A DNA stretch of 64,000 bases from Forficula auricularia (Eukaryota; Arthropoda; Insecta; Dermaptera; Forficulidae), in NCBI GenBank assembly GCA_024734495.1, contig JALMQS010000187.1, positions 17,360,455 through 17,424,454 on the forward strand. The letters run 5' to 3'. The translations under genes were made by a program, and so were the position numbers. The notes under the pieces were generated by a model, which made no database searches, had not been told where the DNA came from, and saw only the letters and a list, made by a program, of their open reading frames with translations. This document shows, piece after piece, positions 20,961 to 32,081 of the stretch (positions are counted from its first letter, which is position 1; each line of letters starts with the position of its first letter).

Positions 20961-22069
20961 AAAAAATCTATAAGCGAGCTAATAATAATTATTCAGATTT
21001 TCTGCATTTTCAACTGAAAGTTCTGAATTTAGTACCTAAGTCCAAATTCTAAATAGTTGTTTACAATGGAGATACGAATATGAACACAAAGACACGAATA
21101 GTCAGAATATTTTTTGGCAGAAAATAATTTTTCTCCACGTTTTAACAATCGTAAACACCAGTAAGCCGAAAATTTGAGACCATCACAAGGTTCCAATTTC
21201 GGTAAGAGTTAGAGATCACCTAACTTTTTAGTTGAAGTGACAAATTTTGGAAGTAACGAAATAATTTAATGAGAAATACATAAGTGATGCCTCCTAATAA
21301 TGGAGTTTCCATTTTTCTAGTGGATGATTTTAATGTTCATTTTATTTAAATTATTTTTAAGTTATAGTTTTTTTTAAGTATAATTTTCTTTGATGGGTTT
21401 TGAACTAAGAATGCTGAAATACTCATTAATATTTTATTATATAAGGTCTCCTTGTAGAGTTCTCTTTGATGATGTTCACCTGTATCGTGAAGGTGATCTC
21501 GGCGAAATCGTGCTTTCAATCACGCCAGTAGAACACGTCGTTGGCGAGAAGTCAAGCCTTAGACAACAGTAACACCTACACTTTGGTAATTTATAAAAAA
21601 CATTTGACAATCGTTTTAGGAAAGAAATTATTCTAATCTTTTTTCATTTTGTTAAGCGTGTAGTTAAAATTAAAGGTGGAAATTGAAATTTTATAAATAA
21701 TAATGATATAACAACGCCATATGATCACCAACTATAAGCGCCGGTAGTCCACTGGAAGAGACAACGCGCTACGGAGATGAAGCGCGACAATTAGCAAATC
21801 GAGTAGAATTATATTAGTAGTAGTATAAAACTAAAGATTTGAGCATCTTTTTTTTGAAAATAGTTGGAATGTTTTTCAAAAAATCACCATAGGTTAAATT
21901 TAACCAGTGTTTATTAAAAGAGAAAGAATTTAATTTTTAGGACAGCATGTTAGTTCTCAGGTTCGACTCTTGAGGGGATGAATTGCCTCTGATATCGCAA
22001 TTTAATAATCACATACTACTAAAGATCATTTGTTCCTTCCTTTGTAACTACCTACCTACCTACCTATGT
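20961..22069. other. Mostly unassigned; an open GC-richer patch and split SINE remnants
   Basis: 21457-21572 is open on the plus strand (…DDVHLYREGDLGEIVLSITP, then VEHVVGEKSSLRQQ) but matches nothing I recognise. 21738-21795 resembles a tRNA-derived SINE head (GGTAGTCCACTGGAAGAG), and 21957-21985 has a box-B-like AGGTTCGACTC. The two may be halves of one interrupted SINE. A (CTAC)n run lies at 22046-22066. Confidence 0.3.
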
Positions 22070-23050
22070 CTTTCCCCCCAGGAGATGGGACGTGGGAGTC
22101 TAGGGAAAAGCTCAGGGTCCAGGCCATGAGGGGTCCAGGGGTGGGGAGTCATGGGGTTGGGGTCCACGGATTCAGAGGTGAGGTCTAGGGTGTGGAGTAC
22201 AGAGGGCAGGTTTATTGAGGTGGACTGTGATCAGATGCGGGGGAGAAGTTCAGGGGATGTGTAGAGAGGGACGGTGGGATGGAAAGTGGTTCACTTCGAT
22301 TCGAATACCCTGAAAATGTGTGACAGCCTATCCATGTTGGGCGTCTCTGTCGCATCTGACCTGTCTTGGAATGAACACATCTCCTCTGTGGCTAAATCTG
22401 CAGCAAGGAAGATTGGCTACTTATTCAGGTCCAAGCGATTTTACAAGCCGCCACATCTTCTCACCATCTACAAGGCCCAAATCCGACCCTGTCTCGAATA
22501 CGGCTCTCATCTATGGAGAGGAGCCTCTAAATATTCTCTTGCTACCCTGGATGCAATTCAGAAACGAGCCTTCAGGCTAATTGACGAAGAAATGTCTCTG
22601 CCCTTTCCCTTTTCTATAGATACTATCACGGCAGGTGCTCTGATGAGATAAAATCAATAATTCCCCCCAAAGCATGCTTTGCACGTAGCACGCGTTTTGC
22701 CTACTCCCAACACTCTTTCGCGGTCAAATTAGAAAAGTGCCGGACCACTTCATTCGCCAATACATATATCCCCATAACATCAAGGAACTGGAACTCTCTA
22801 CCAGCCTCCATCTTTACCAGCACTTATAATCTTCAAACCTTCAAAACCGGAGTGCATAGATACCTACGTCTACACCCTCTCACTTAATCAACTTTCCCAT
22901 CTCTTCGGTAATGCAAGGGTCTTTCGAGATCCACAGGAGCTGCATCTTTACTGGTGCACCCCTTCTTGCATTCGATTGCATTAAAAAAAAGATGAAGAGA
23001 GGGAGTGTTCAAGTGACGGGGGGTCCAGAGGGCGAAGCCCCTTGGCTTGG
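22070..23050 (+). mobile_element. Helitron-like element (family E) 3' part, split by a LINE
   Basis: A GC-rich minisatellite (22075-22262, GGGGTCCA/GGGGAG phrases) continues after the LINE as GACGGGGGGTCCAGAGGGCG, AAGCCCCTTGGCTTGG. This is the family E 3' end also seen at 23786 (reverse), 45839 and 49245. The 5' end is not identifiable. Confidence 0.5.
22272..22995 (+). pseudogene. 5'-truncated jockey/CR1-like LINE: reverse transcriptase C-terminus and 3' UTR
   Basis: The open frame 22274-22651 reads SMLGVSVASDLSWNEHISSV, AKSAARKIGYLFRSKRFYKP, HLLTIYKAQIRPCLEYGSHL. This is the thumb/C-terminal region of insect non-LTR polymerases. After a stop and a small loss near 22650 it resumes as TSRNWNSLPASIFTSTYNLQ, TFKTGVHRYLRLHPLT, then a stop. 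A 3' UTR and an A8 tail end at about 22990. AGAGAGGGA at 22263-22271 and 22996-23004 is a likely target-site duplication. The catalytic domain is missing. It landed in a G-rich minisatellite. Confidence 0.85.
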
Positions 23051-23051
23051 T

Positions 23052-23480
23052 TAGTACGTGCGTTACCAAATTTTGTGGAGGAGTTAGCTCAAAAACTAGT
23101 GTGGATATCAAAATCAAATTTCACATGTAGTTTTGGTGCATTGAGATTAAGAGCTGATTAGATTTTGGTACATATCGACATAAAATTTAAGGGGGGGGGG
23201 GGTTAAAATTCAAATTCAAATATTTCCAAATTAAAAAAAACAAGCAAAATGAAATATACTAAAAAATGAACCTATAATAAAGAAAATATTTTTTCTTCTA
23301 GGGCCAAAATTGTGTGTGTGTGGGGGGGGGGGGGGGGGTCAAAAAATAAAAATCTAGGCCCTTGTACCAAACTCAAAAATATTTTTATACACCCCTCTCT
23401 ACATGATTATAAATCATTTTATTAAATATTAAATATAAGAGAGGGGCCAGTGTATGTATGGTAAAGTCAGGTGTACACAT
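23052..23480 (+). mobile_element. HLC repeat, copy 5
   Basis: Starts at GTGCGTTACCAAATTTTGTG in the family core and includes GAGATTAAGAGCTGATTAG and two poly-G tracts (23198 on, 23318 on). It ends in ATGGTAAAGT at 23458-23467, followed by the palindrome GTGTACAC rather than the usual GTGGATGGCCAC. The left part is absent. Confidence 0.7.
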
Positions 23481-23785
23481 AGTTTATTTGTTAATAGAAA
23501 CATTTGCTACCATCATTAATTTTATTTAATGAAATTTTTCGGTACCTTACAATCCATGATAAATAATATTTTTATTTTAGACCCCATAAAAAATTTGACC
23601 TCCTTTAAAAATAATCATTCGATTAATATTTGAATACGCTTTTTGATTTCGGGGACAATAACAACTTGAGTTTGTCTCTTCTTTAGTTTACGAGTACAGT
23701 AACAATTTATAATGCTGCTGGAGACAGACAGGCATTTTATCTAATACAATAATAGGTAGGGCCCCTTTTTATTCAGTACTAGCTT
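23481..23785. other. Unassigned A+T-rich DNA
   Basis: No gene recognised. Confidence 0.4.
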
Positions 23786-23830
23786 CAAGGCCCGCCTTCG
23801 GCTTCGCCCCTGGACCCCCACATGGCTGCT
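23784..23830 (-). mobile_element. Helitron-like 3' terminus (family E)
   Basis: On the minus strand this reads GGGGTCCAGGGGCGAAGCCG, AAGGCGGGCCTTGAAGCTAGT. AAGGC and GCCTT form a hairpin with a GG loop, and a few bases later comes CTAG-T, the canonical Helitron 3' end. The remainder of this copy (to the right in plus coordinates) is not recognised. Confidence 0.6.
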
Positions 23831-23999
23831 TTATTGATGTTTTTATTAGTAACAGAGAATAAATATAATTGTTTTATTATAAAGTCTTAAATAGATATAA
23901 TTTGAGATTCTATTCAACTGTAATATACACTCATAACAAATAAGATGAAACAAATATTTAAAATGTATTAAAAATCTCTATTTATAAAAAATTCTCTTA

Positions 24000-24531
24000 T
24001 TCTCAAGCTTGAGTTGTTTATCATAAAAGAATTTATTCTTATTGATTTAAGTCGATTCTTCCACGTTTTCAGTAGAGCTTGCCATTAATAGTGAAAACAT
24101 CAAAAATGGAATGCAATAAGGTTATTATTCCTCTAGTATTAGATAAGAATCGATCGTTATTTTTGATTTTAAGTCGATTCCTCCATGTCTTCGGCAATGG
24201 TTACCAATAATAATCGAAGGGTCAAAAATCTAATGTAGAATTGTTATTCCCCAAGAATTAGATAAGAATTTATTGCTATTTTTGATTTTAAGTCGATTCC
24301 TCCATGTCTTCACCAATGGCTACCAATAAAAACCGAAACATCAAAAATCGAATGTATTGTAGAATGGTTATTCCTCGACTGTTAAATGAGAATCGATCAT
24401 TATTTTTGAAATAAAGTCAACATGAACTGCAAATTGCAAGTGATATCTGATTAATAATAAAGGAATAAACATATTAATATTTCAAATGAATTTGGATAAA
24501 GTTTAGCAACGATCCGTTGCAGTTTATTTAA
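24000..24531 (+). mobile_element. HLB repeat, copy 1 (right half)
   Basis: Begins near the CTCAAGCTTGAG palindrome that marks the centre of the fold-back in the long copy at 49-52 kb. About three diverged 119-bp units follow (landmark TCGATTC(T/C)TCCA(C/T)GT at 24052 on). It ends TTGGATAAAGT (24492-24502), three bases, then the hairpin GCAACGATCCGTTGC (24506-24520). Confidence 0.75.
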
Positions 24532-24594
24532 TTAAATAACAATTTTTTGAGTTCATCAATTAAATTGTCAAATTAATATTTGTCGGATTTAAAA

Positions 24595-24740
24595 TTTATT
24601 GTAATTAAGTACCTTGAGGACCACAAAAAAGGTCATATATAGTTTTTTGTAAAATTATATTTTTAAAAGTACTTTATTTTAGAATAAGATAGTACATTGG
24701 ATAAAGTTTAGCAACGATCCGTTGCAGTTTATTTTTAATT
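24595..24740 (+). mobile_element. HLB repeat, copy 1b (terminal piece)
   Basis: AATTAAGTACCTTGAGGACC matches the pre-terminal part of the copies at 38395 and 49895. The block closes with TTGGATAAAGT (24697-24707) and GCAACGATCCGTTGC (24711-24725). Two HLB right ends therefore lie 205 bases apart. Confidence 0.75.
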
Positions 24741-26330
24741 TTTGTTTTTAAATGTACTTTTAAAAAAATAGATAGTTTTTTTAAATCTTTGTTGCATTAT
24801 TAAATTCTTCTTCAACGAAGAACTCTATTATCTATGCTATTAAGAATGAATGACATTCAAAAAATCTCACAAACAGTGCCGCCAACAAATGTTTAGTTTG
24901 CTATTTTAGTTCTTTTATTGTTTGGCAAGCTATGTTGGCTATACAGATTTTTTTTTAGTTTTTCGTGAATTTTTCAATTTTCCGGGCAACTTTTCAGATT
25001 TTTTTTACGTATTAACCTGAAATGGACTATTACGAACATTTAAAAAAAATAGCCAAATCGGTCCAGGCATTTGAGAGATCTGCGCTTACAAAGAAAAAGA
25101 AATTCATTTTTAAATTAATTTTTGAATAAATTTTCTATTCTCACTGTCCAGAGAGACACAGCGTGCCGGTAGTTTTTATATTTTTTGCTCGTCCCCTTGC
25201 TAATTGGATCTTTTTGATATTCATAAAATTCAATTGATTACCCCGAAACTTAATAAATAGTTATTGAATTAACAAGTAATAAAAATTATTAATTTATTTA
25301 CTCCTACTTCTAAGGGTGTAAGTGGCATATATTTGTTAATTGGTATTCCGAAAATCCAATCTAAATTATTTGTTCCCTAATTAGACTTTTGCACTTGGCA
25401 TCAATTTATTTTAAATTTCTTTTTATAATTCTATTTATAATCTCAACTATATTTAATCCATCCCAAATTAGAATATATTGTATTTAGAACCTATATTTAG
25501 AATATCTATAATAATTCAACTAAGAAAAATAAAGTTTTAGCGTGATTTGATTACGTTGAATCACGATTAATTGTAACATCAACCTCTGACCTTTGAAAAG
25601 TTTAATCATTAAGATACCAATGGATTTTTTATTAGCACTCTGATGTCGACCGACTTAGATAATTTGTTTTCAACTTTATTTGGAACTTTTTTCTAATACG
25701 AGTAGATAGATTAAAAGCTGATAATCCTTTTCTAAATTAGCTACCTACATCTGATATTTTTAAATTTCACTAAAGATTTAACAATTTAATTTCTCAAATC
25801 CTTCATTTCATTTCATATAAAATTACATATTTTTATTAAAAAAAATATATATATATATATATATATAGGTATATATTACTTGTATTTCTATCTAAAGATT
25901 TTTACATTTTTAGTTAAAAGTGTTTTTCCAAAATTTTTTTTGAATTAAGCAAGATTATTTATCCATTAGAAATCATGAAAACGCCAAGGAAAATAAAATT
26001 TATGTTTCGGTATAAAATGTTTTCTTAATATTTTTAGCATTATTTTTTACTTGATCAAAATTCTAATTAATAAGTACCTAGATGAAGTTTTTAATTATAA
26101 AATTTGGGTGTTATAATACATATAAAAAGTTAATTAATGTTTGATCACGTCAACATAAAAAGGCCACAAAGTTTGATTTTCTAACAAATTTGATGCTTTG
26201 TTTCCTGAGTTGTTTATTGAAAGAAAAACCATTTAGATCAGTGGTTTACTTAACTGATTCGATTAAATATCGTCCACTCCCCTAAATAATAATTTAAAAT
26301 TATTTCACTGCAGCCTAGTTCTTACTATCA
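24741..26330. other. Unassigned A+T-rich DNA with a TA microsatellite
   Basis: No gene recognised. An (AT)n tract lies at about 25846-25866. Confidence 0.4.
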
Positions 26331-26334
26331 AAAT

Positions 26335-26612
26335 AATTATATTAGACAAGAATCGATGGCTATTTTTGATTTTAAGTTGATTCCTCCATGTCTTCATCAA
26401 CGGTTATCGATAATATATTCGGAACGTCAAAAATGCAATCTAGAATGGTAATTCCTCAAGTATTAAATGAGAAAAGATGGCTATGTTTTATTTTAAGTCA
26501 ACATTGATTTCAAATAGTCAGTGATATCTTATTAATAATAAAGGAATAAACATTAAAATTTAAAACGACTATGGATAAAGTAAAGCAACGATCCTTTGCA
26601 GTTTATTTTAAA
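26335..26612 (+). mobile_element. HLB repeat, copy 2 (right part, old)
   Basis: Two decayed minisatellite units (TTTTAAGTTGATTCCTCCAT) precede TGGATAAAGT and GCAACGATCCTTTGC (26585-26599), where one stem base has mutated. Confidence 0.7.
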
Positions 26613-27637
26613 TAATTTGGGGATATCGTAGACGTATCCAAAAAATTTTCGGGTGGCTGGCTGTTTCCGGGGTGACATTTTATATAAATATTAAAATCTT
26701 TCTTTTTTAGATTTATTATAAACCTATCAAATTTAAAATATATATTGCATGTTGTTTCCAGAGGCGTTGCAGTCCCTCCTCTGGATCCGCGTCTTAGTTC
26801 TTATTCTAAGGTCGTTGGAACAATTTTTATTTATAACTATAACGTATAATATTTTTCTTGCGAAATTCAACTAGGTATCTATGATTTTATTTTATTAACC
26901 CGAAGAATATTTGTTAATATTTATTGCCAACCCAGTGGAATGTAAGCACTCCAACTGGCAATCGGCTGATTTAATTGTTTTCATCACTTCTTCTGCCAAA
27001 ACCACTTTATATTTCTAACAAGTACTCTTATTTTATGTTATTTTACACTTATTTTGAACGAAATTTTTACAAAATCAGGTGTATAAACAAATAAATAATT
27101 AAATATAAAAATTAAAAAATATCATAGCACTTAATCATGTATCATATATCTTCGATATTTAATTTACCACATTTAACTAAAAGTTATCTCTTTGATATTT
27201 ATCTTAATCTAAAAATTTAGTGATTTAATAATCCCAACGCATCTACTAGAGAATAAATTTATATGTGTACACCTATACATTAGTTTATATGTTAGTTTGT
27301 TGAATTTACTGATTCATGTAAAAGATTTCTCCTTACCTACTAAAAAAAACAACGTTCTTTCGGTATAAGTCTTGTTTCTTGAAATTGTAAATTAAAATTG
27401 AGATCTTTAGAAACTTTATTTTCGTAAATAAACCACATTAACTTTTAAGTCAATAGTTAGCTTTTGTAATTGATAATCTGGTCGAAAATTTGAAAATCAT
27501 TATATGAGTATCGATTATAAAATTTCAAGACACAGGGAAAATTAATCAAATTTTGTGGTATTCTATATTTATGATTTCTTTAATAAAAAAAATAATTAAT
27601 AAAAGACTGGATTTTTTTCAATGTCTGCCTATCATAG
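26613..27637. other. Unassigned A+T-rich DNA
   Basis: GC-richer phrases occur near 26760-26800 and 26930-27000, but no gene or repeat match was found. Confidence 0.35.
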
Positions 27638-27716
27638 AACAATGTTTGTTAAGCAAGAACAAGCTCGCTGAGGAAGATAAATGTTTGCTACTGAGATTCC
27701 AAGTCGATCTAGCCAG
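27638..27716 (+). CDS. Possible internal coding exon of an unidentified gene
   Basis: A 79-base interval is bounded by an acceptor (CTATCATAG) and a donor (CAG|GTATTT). It is open in one frame with protein-like, low-A+T codon use: QCLLSKNKLAEEDKCLLLRF then QVDLA. It begins with two bases of a split codon and ends with two more (phase 2). No stop occurs in that frame upstream to about 27618 either. The peptide is not one I can name; it could be part of a helical or coiled region. No neighbouring exon was found on this strand that fits its phase. Confidence 0.3.
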
Positions 27717-29427
27717 GTATTTTTGTTAAGAAATAGAAACTCGTCTTCTTGAACTCAATTCAAATGAAATCAGAGACTACTCTTTCTAGATGGTATTGAT
27801 GTCGCTGAGTTCCAACAACAAGTTACCTTTATAATCTTACACATTTGCTGAATCGGGGTTCAAACTAATTCGTTATTCAGTAGGGCACTGGCATCACGGA
27901 TATCTAATATATCAATATTAGAAGCTTTTTATTAAAGATTGTACAGATAATGGAAGTATATAATTTTTTTTATGAAAACATTAAAAGTGGAATTTTTATT
28001 GAAATAAATAAATATACATTAAAGATTTTTTAATATAAAAATAATTTACAATTGGCGATAAAAAATGTCAACTAATGAAAAATGTTTTGTATTAATTAAA
28101 TATCTAAAACTATTTAATATATATGGACTTCCAAGGTAGTTACGAATCAGATTGGAATCAATTTTCATTAGTTGCTCTTGTTATGTGGATTTAGTGGATC
28201 GATATATTAGAAAAACAAAAGTAGTACATATATAACAGGATATCCAATCCAATTGTTCCACAAGAAGCAAGATGTTCTTTTTTTACAAAATATTATTTTA
28301 ATATTTTCTGAAAAATTATTGAAATTAAATTTAATGCAAAGAATTAATAGACAAAAAACCACAAAGCTTGTATCGATTTATCAGATGTATTCAGATGTAC
28401 TTATATTGAATACCTCAATTAGGTTTGGTTTTAAATTAGCTACTAAGTTTTGATGGGCACAAGTGAATTGGACTGAGTCTAAATAAACTAGCAATATCTA
28501 CTATACATAATCATTTGTATATAATATTAGAAGTAGGTATATAAAATGTTGTTTATATATTCATAAATCATTACAAATTCAGATGTACATATATCGGTTG
28601 TACTAATGGAATTTGTGGTATAGATAAATTAAAAAAAAAATTAAATTACTGAATTTCAGATGAGATCTTAGAATTTTTTTTTTTAATTTTTGGAACAAAT
28701 TATTTTGCTGATTACTTGTCGACTAGTGCTATATTGCAAAGTGTAGCTATATTAACTAAAATATTATCGTGCACTATTCAAGGAGTTACATTCATTTAAA
28801 AAATAAGATTTTTTTTTTTTATTATGAAAAGCAAGACTATTTGTTCAAAAAATATATTTTTAGAATTCAATTCTAAAGTGATCTTTTTAAGATTCTGAAC
28901 CCTAAATTTATCAAGGCACTATCCCAAATTATGGAATAATATAAGATTTTTTATTTATTTATTTTTAATTATTCATAATTTTTTCCAAATTGAGAAGAAC
29001 TAAATAATTAATGTAAAATCTATTTTTTGAAACATTTGTAAATATAATTTAGTACGATAAGACTAAGCAATTAACTCGAACAAAACATTAGTTGTTTAGA
29101 GACAAAGCTAAAATATTCATTCAAATGATAAAGCACTCAAATGTGTATGAACAAATTTAAGATCAGATTAATTTCAAATAGTATTGCGTAAACTGCATTA
29201 TAATCAGGTGATTTTAAAATTTGTGCTGGTTTTGTATTAAATAGTTATTTGAATCAGCACGAGTCCATTACCAAATCAATGAACAAAGTGTTGGGTGAAC
29301 ATATTTCTGCACTAATATCCGTGGAGTGTGTGATCTAATAATTGTATTTTATCACCAATTATATACATATATCGTATAAAATAAATCACTTCTTAAATTA
29401 AAAGAATGTCTTGGAGTAATTGAAAAT
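27717..29427. other. Unassigned DNA downstream of the phosphatase gene
   Basis: A+T-rich with no recognised exon. A tRNA-like patch on the minus strand near 27840-27895 (box-B-like GTTTGAACCCC) may be an old SINE. The part nearest 29427 would be the 3' UTR of the phosphatase; no clear AATAAA was found there. Confidence 0.35.
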
Positions 29428-29754
29428 TTAGTGGGGCCCGACTGTTGTATCAGTGGCACAATTTCTTCTACACAACATATTTTGGTAGTCATCTTGGTAG
29501 AGGTCGGGTACGAGCACTCCGAGGATGGTGACCATTGATACCGAAACATTTCCGCGGATCTTGCGCTCAAAGTCAATAAGTTGGTTGAAGAATCCACAGT
29601 TGGGTCGAACACAGGGCCTTGCCTTCTTCAAGTGGGCATATGCCTCCCGAAGAGACATCCCACGGTGTTTGACTAGGTAGCCGAGACAGAGGGTAGCAGA
29701 CCGACTCACGCCCGCCACGCAATGAACGAGCGTCAACCCGCCGGCCAGACGGAC
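29428..29754 (-). CDS. Dual-specificity protein phosphatase (DUSP14/18-like), last coding exon
   Basis: Removes phosphate from phospho-Ser/Thr and phospho-Tyr in proteins, in this family often on MAP-kinase pathway components in the cytosol. This exon encodes 108 residues, starting VRLAGGLTLVHCVAGVSRSA. HCVAGVSRS is the intact HCxxGxxR(S/T) P-loop with the catalytic Cys and Arg. It is followed by the family signature AYAHLKKARP, then PNCGFFNQLIDFE, and a C-terminal VPDLYQDDYQNML typical of the DUSP14/18/21/28 group. A CCACAG acceptor precedes it and the splice phase (0) matches exon 31814-32081. The frame can be read upstream to an ATG at 29892, but that part is intron. The stop codon is at 29428-29430. 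Confidence 0.93.
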   Translation of the reverse strand, partial: VRLAGGLTLVHCVAGVSRSATLCLGYLVKHRGMSLREAYAHLKKARPCVRPNCGFFNQLIDFERKIRGNVSVSMVTILGVLVPDLYQDDYQNMLCRRNCATDTTVGPH

Positions 29755-29873
29755 CTGTGGAAATGCATATCGATCAGGCTGGCTGTTAACATGTACATGT
29801 ACATTGGGAATTAAGATTTTTTTATAAGTTCTTAAGGATGCCAACATTTTTATTGTTTTTGGAAAAAATTTCC

Positions 29874-30080
29874 TATGTAAGATTTTAATCAAAAACGTTT
29901 TTTTTATTCATGATCATTCTTTTAATTGAGAGTCGGATAGCCAAGAGAACTAGAGCTACCGCTATTATATCGTGTCTTGGGGACGATGTTGGTGCAGGGG
30001 AGGCCCAAGTTTAGCCCTTCCTTGCTGCAGAATAAAAATTTCACTGGATAAAACTCGACTCCCTCACTAACACTACTAAC
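29874..30080 (+). mobile_element. tRNA-SINE in the phosphatase intron
   Basis: The first 167 bases are nearly identical to 18199-18364. This copy continues further with AAAACTCGACTCCCTCACTA, ACACTACTAAC, the same 3' domain as the SINE at 10103-10332. It lies antisense to the phosphatase gene. The head GAGAGTCGGATAGCCAAGAG provides box A; box B is degenerate. Confidence 0.75.
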
Positions 30081-30230
30081 CCATGATAAAATAATCATAC
30101 TAGATAGAAACTGGATAAATGATCTATGTAGAAACAACAAAACAAGATAAAAAACAATAATTCTTTTAAGGATTGTCACTTGCCACATATTTAAAACAAA
30201 TTTAATAATCCCGATAAATTACTTTTATTT

Positions 30231-30391
30231 GAGGGGTGAACCGCGATTTAATATCGTGTACACCTACTTCCACTTCCACTTTTATTTCCAAGTAGAAGAC
30301 AATAGATGAAGGGGCATTATCTAATGAATTCCAAAATAATTCCACATAATTTCAAAGACGTGTACACCTAATTCCAATCGCGGTTCACCCG
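30231..30391. mobile_element. Hairpin MITE, copy 1 (TIR GGGTGAACCGCGAT)
   Basis: GAGGGGTGAACCGCGAT at the left and ATCGCGGTTCACCC-type sequence (reads ATTCCAATCGCGGTTCACCC) at the right are inverted repeats. The interior has paired GTGTACACCTA motifs. A second copy is at 61690-61863. It lies in the phosphatase intron. Confidence 0.8.
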
Positions 30392-31813
30392 GCGCTTCTA
30401 TTTATATGTATATTTATTAATTTTGTTAGAACTAAGTACTGAAATGATGGCATTTTTAAATGAACAAAGCTACAAAAATTCGAGTATTACAAACTACAAT
30501 TAAAAATTGATTTAATGAGTTCCTACCACAATTTAGAAGATGTAAAATAATTAATTGAATAGACACCGAATTATTTAGTTATCTTTTAATGTTTTATTAG
30601 AATAATTGTGATATGTTATTTCTGTATTAATTATCTTCAAATTCGCTTAATTCCTAAATGAATTTCAAAGTGATTGTTGATTTCATATAATTAAGAGACG
30701 ATTTTATCAGCGATGTAGCAATTCAATTATATAATCCTTTTTGACTACCCACAGGTATTTCATAAGTGAGTCTCGGAAACAATAGTTTATAAAAATAGCT
30801 CAATCCTATTACATATGAAGGGAACTATTTAATAACAGGTTTAAAATGTTTGAAAATATATCAAGAAGAATATTTCATCAATTGAGTAAAAACAATCTGC
30901 AAAGTTTCCTAATCATACATTTAAATACATATCAATATTAAGAGCAATTTTCGTACAATTGAACTATGAATCTAACTTAGCCTTAGAATCAAAATTATGT
31001 TAAAATCCGAGCCATTTTTGGCTCTAAATGGAGATGGTTGCACACATATCTAACGGTTAGCTGATTTAATATTTTTAATTTAATAATAAATTTAGACAAT
31101 TAAGTTATTAATAAAATAAAATCAATAAAAATCAACATTCCACTTGTATGTATTTTAATAGAAAGGCATTTTTTACAATTTTAAAATTTTTTTAATATGA
31201 ATTATTAAGTGAAATGATAAAGGGATTCTCTGTTATCACAAAAGGTGATACGCTCTGCTAGAGATGCCTGAGTATAGGTATAGATTGAAAATTTTTAAAT
31301 TCTTTTTTATTTATTCGTAGTTAGAGACTTTTAAAATTAACGAATGAGTAATTTTCATGCATAATCACCCGCCCCCCTTTGTCTAAATTTGCATAATTAT
31401 AATAACTTAAGAGAGGGTGAACTTAGGAAGATTGTCCTGATGCCAAAATATTTAAATTTCCAAAATGAAAAAGTGCTTAGACTTTGAGCATAATAGGTTC
31501 AAAACTTTGTGCTAAAAATGTTGTTGAGCGGTTTTAGTGAATCAACACAAACGTTTTTACTAATATTATAAAAGCTGCACTATTATGCCGAGTATCAGCT
31601 TTCTAGTTCCAAACACTTTCTGACAAAAGACTTGCCAAATCAACTAAATAAAATAGTGTACCGAGTTTTTAAAAAAGTTCTTACTTTTTCCTTTCATTTA
31701 AATTATTATAATTTCACGATATTTCATTCAAGGGTGTCATCATCGAGAAGCATTGTCGAAAAGTAATTTTGATTAAATTATAGCTATTGAATATAAATAA
31801 GAGAAATACTAAC

Positions 31814-32081
31814 CCGTTCGATTGTGTCAGCGACTGCATCTAAACTGGCAATGATATCTTCAGAGGGAGTGTCTCTGACATTTACTCGGATATAATGAAC
31901 ATCCGAGCTGACAGGAAGTGGAGTGTCTGGTAATTCAGGTGCCGCATTAACGACACAAGTAACACCTAATCCCCCAAGAACGAGGGGACTAAGAGCTGGA
32001 GCACCACATAAAAGGAGTTCATCAGTAACCTGAGCAATCCCAGAAAGGGTTCTTCTAACAGGAGATTGCCGTGAAGATTTC
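31814..32081 (-). CDS. Dual-specificity protein phosphatase (DUSP14/18-like), upstream coding exon
   Basis: Encodes 89 residues that form the N-terminal half of the phosphatase fold: LSGIAQVTDELLLCGAPALS, PLVLGGLGVTCVVNAAPELP, then VHYIRVNVRDTPSEDI. The Asp in VRDTPSEDI sits where the family's general acid lies (residue 70 of the visible part). The reading frame runs without a break to the last coding base at 31814, before the donor GTTAGT. It joins exon 29754-29428 in phase 0 for at least 197 residues, close to the ~190-200 usual for DUSP14. The left edge follows a strong polypyrimidine tract ending in AG and starts with one base of a split codon. The initiator Met must therefore be in an exon further right, not identified here. 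A complete functional enzyme is likely. Confidence 0.92.

Larger units (their letters stand above)
29755..31813 (-). other. Phosphatase intron (about 2.06 kb)
   Basis: Bounded by GTTAGT at the donor (31813 downward) and TTCCACAG at the acceptor (29755). It carries a SINE (29874-30080) and a hairpin MITE (30231-30391). The rest, including 30392-31812, is unassigned A+T-rich sequence. Confidence 0.85.

Noticed and set aside
22884..23117. 77-codon minus-strand frame
   Set aside because: Antisense to the LINE 3' UTR and the Helitron end; no similarity to a known protein.
29755..29892. Extending the phosphatase exon upstream to the ATG at 29892
   Set aside because: A CCACAG acceptor at 29755, exact phase match to the exon at 31814-32081 and the loss of family similarity upstream show that this part is intron.
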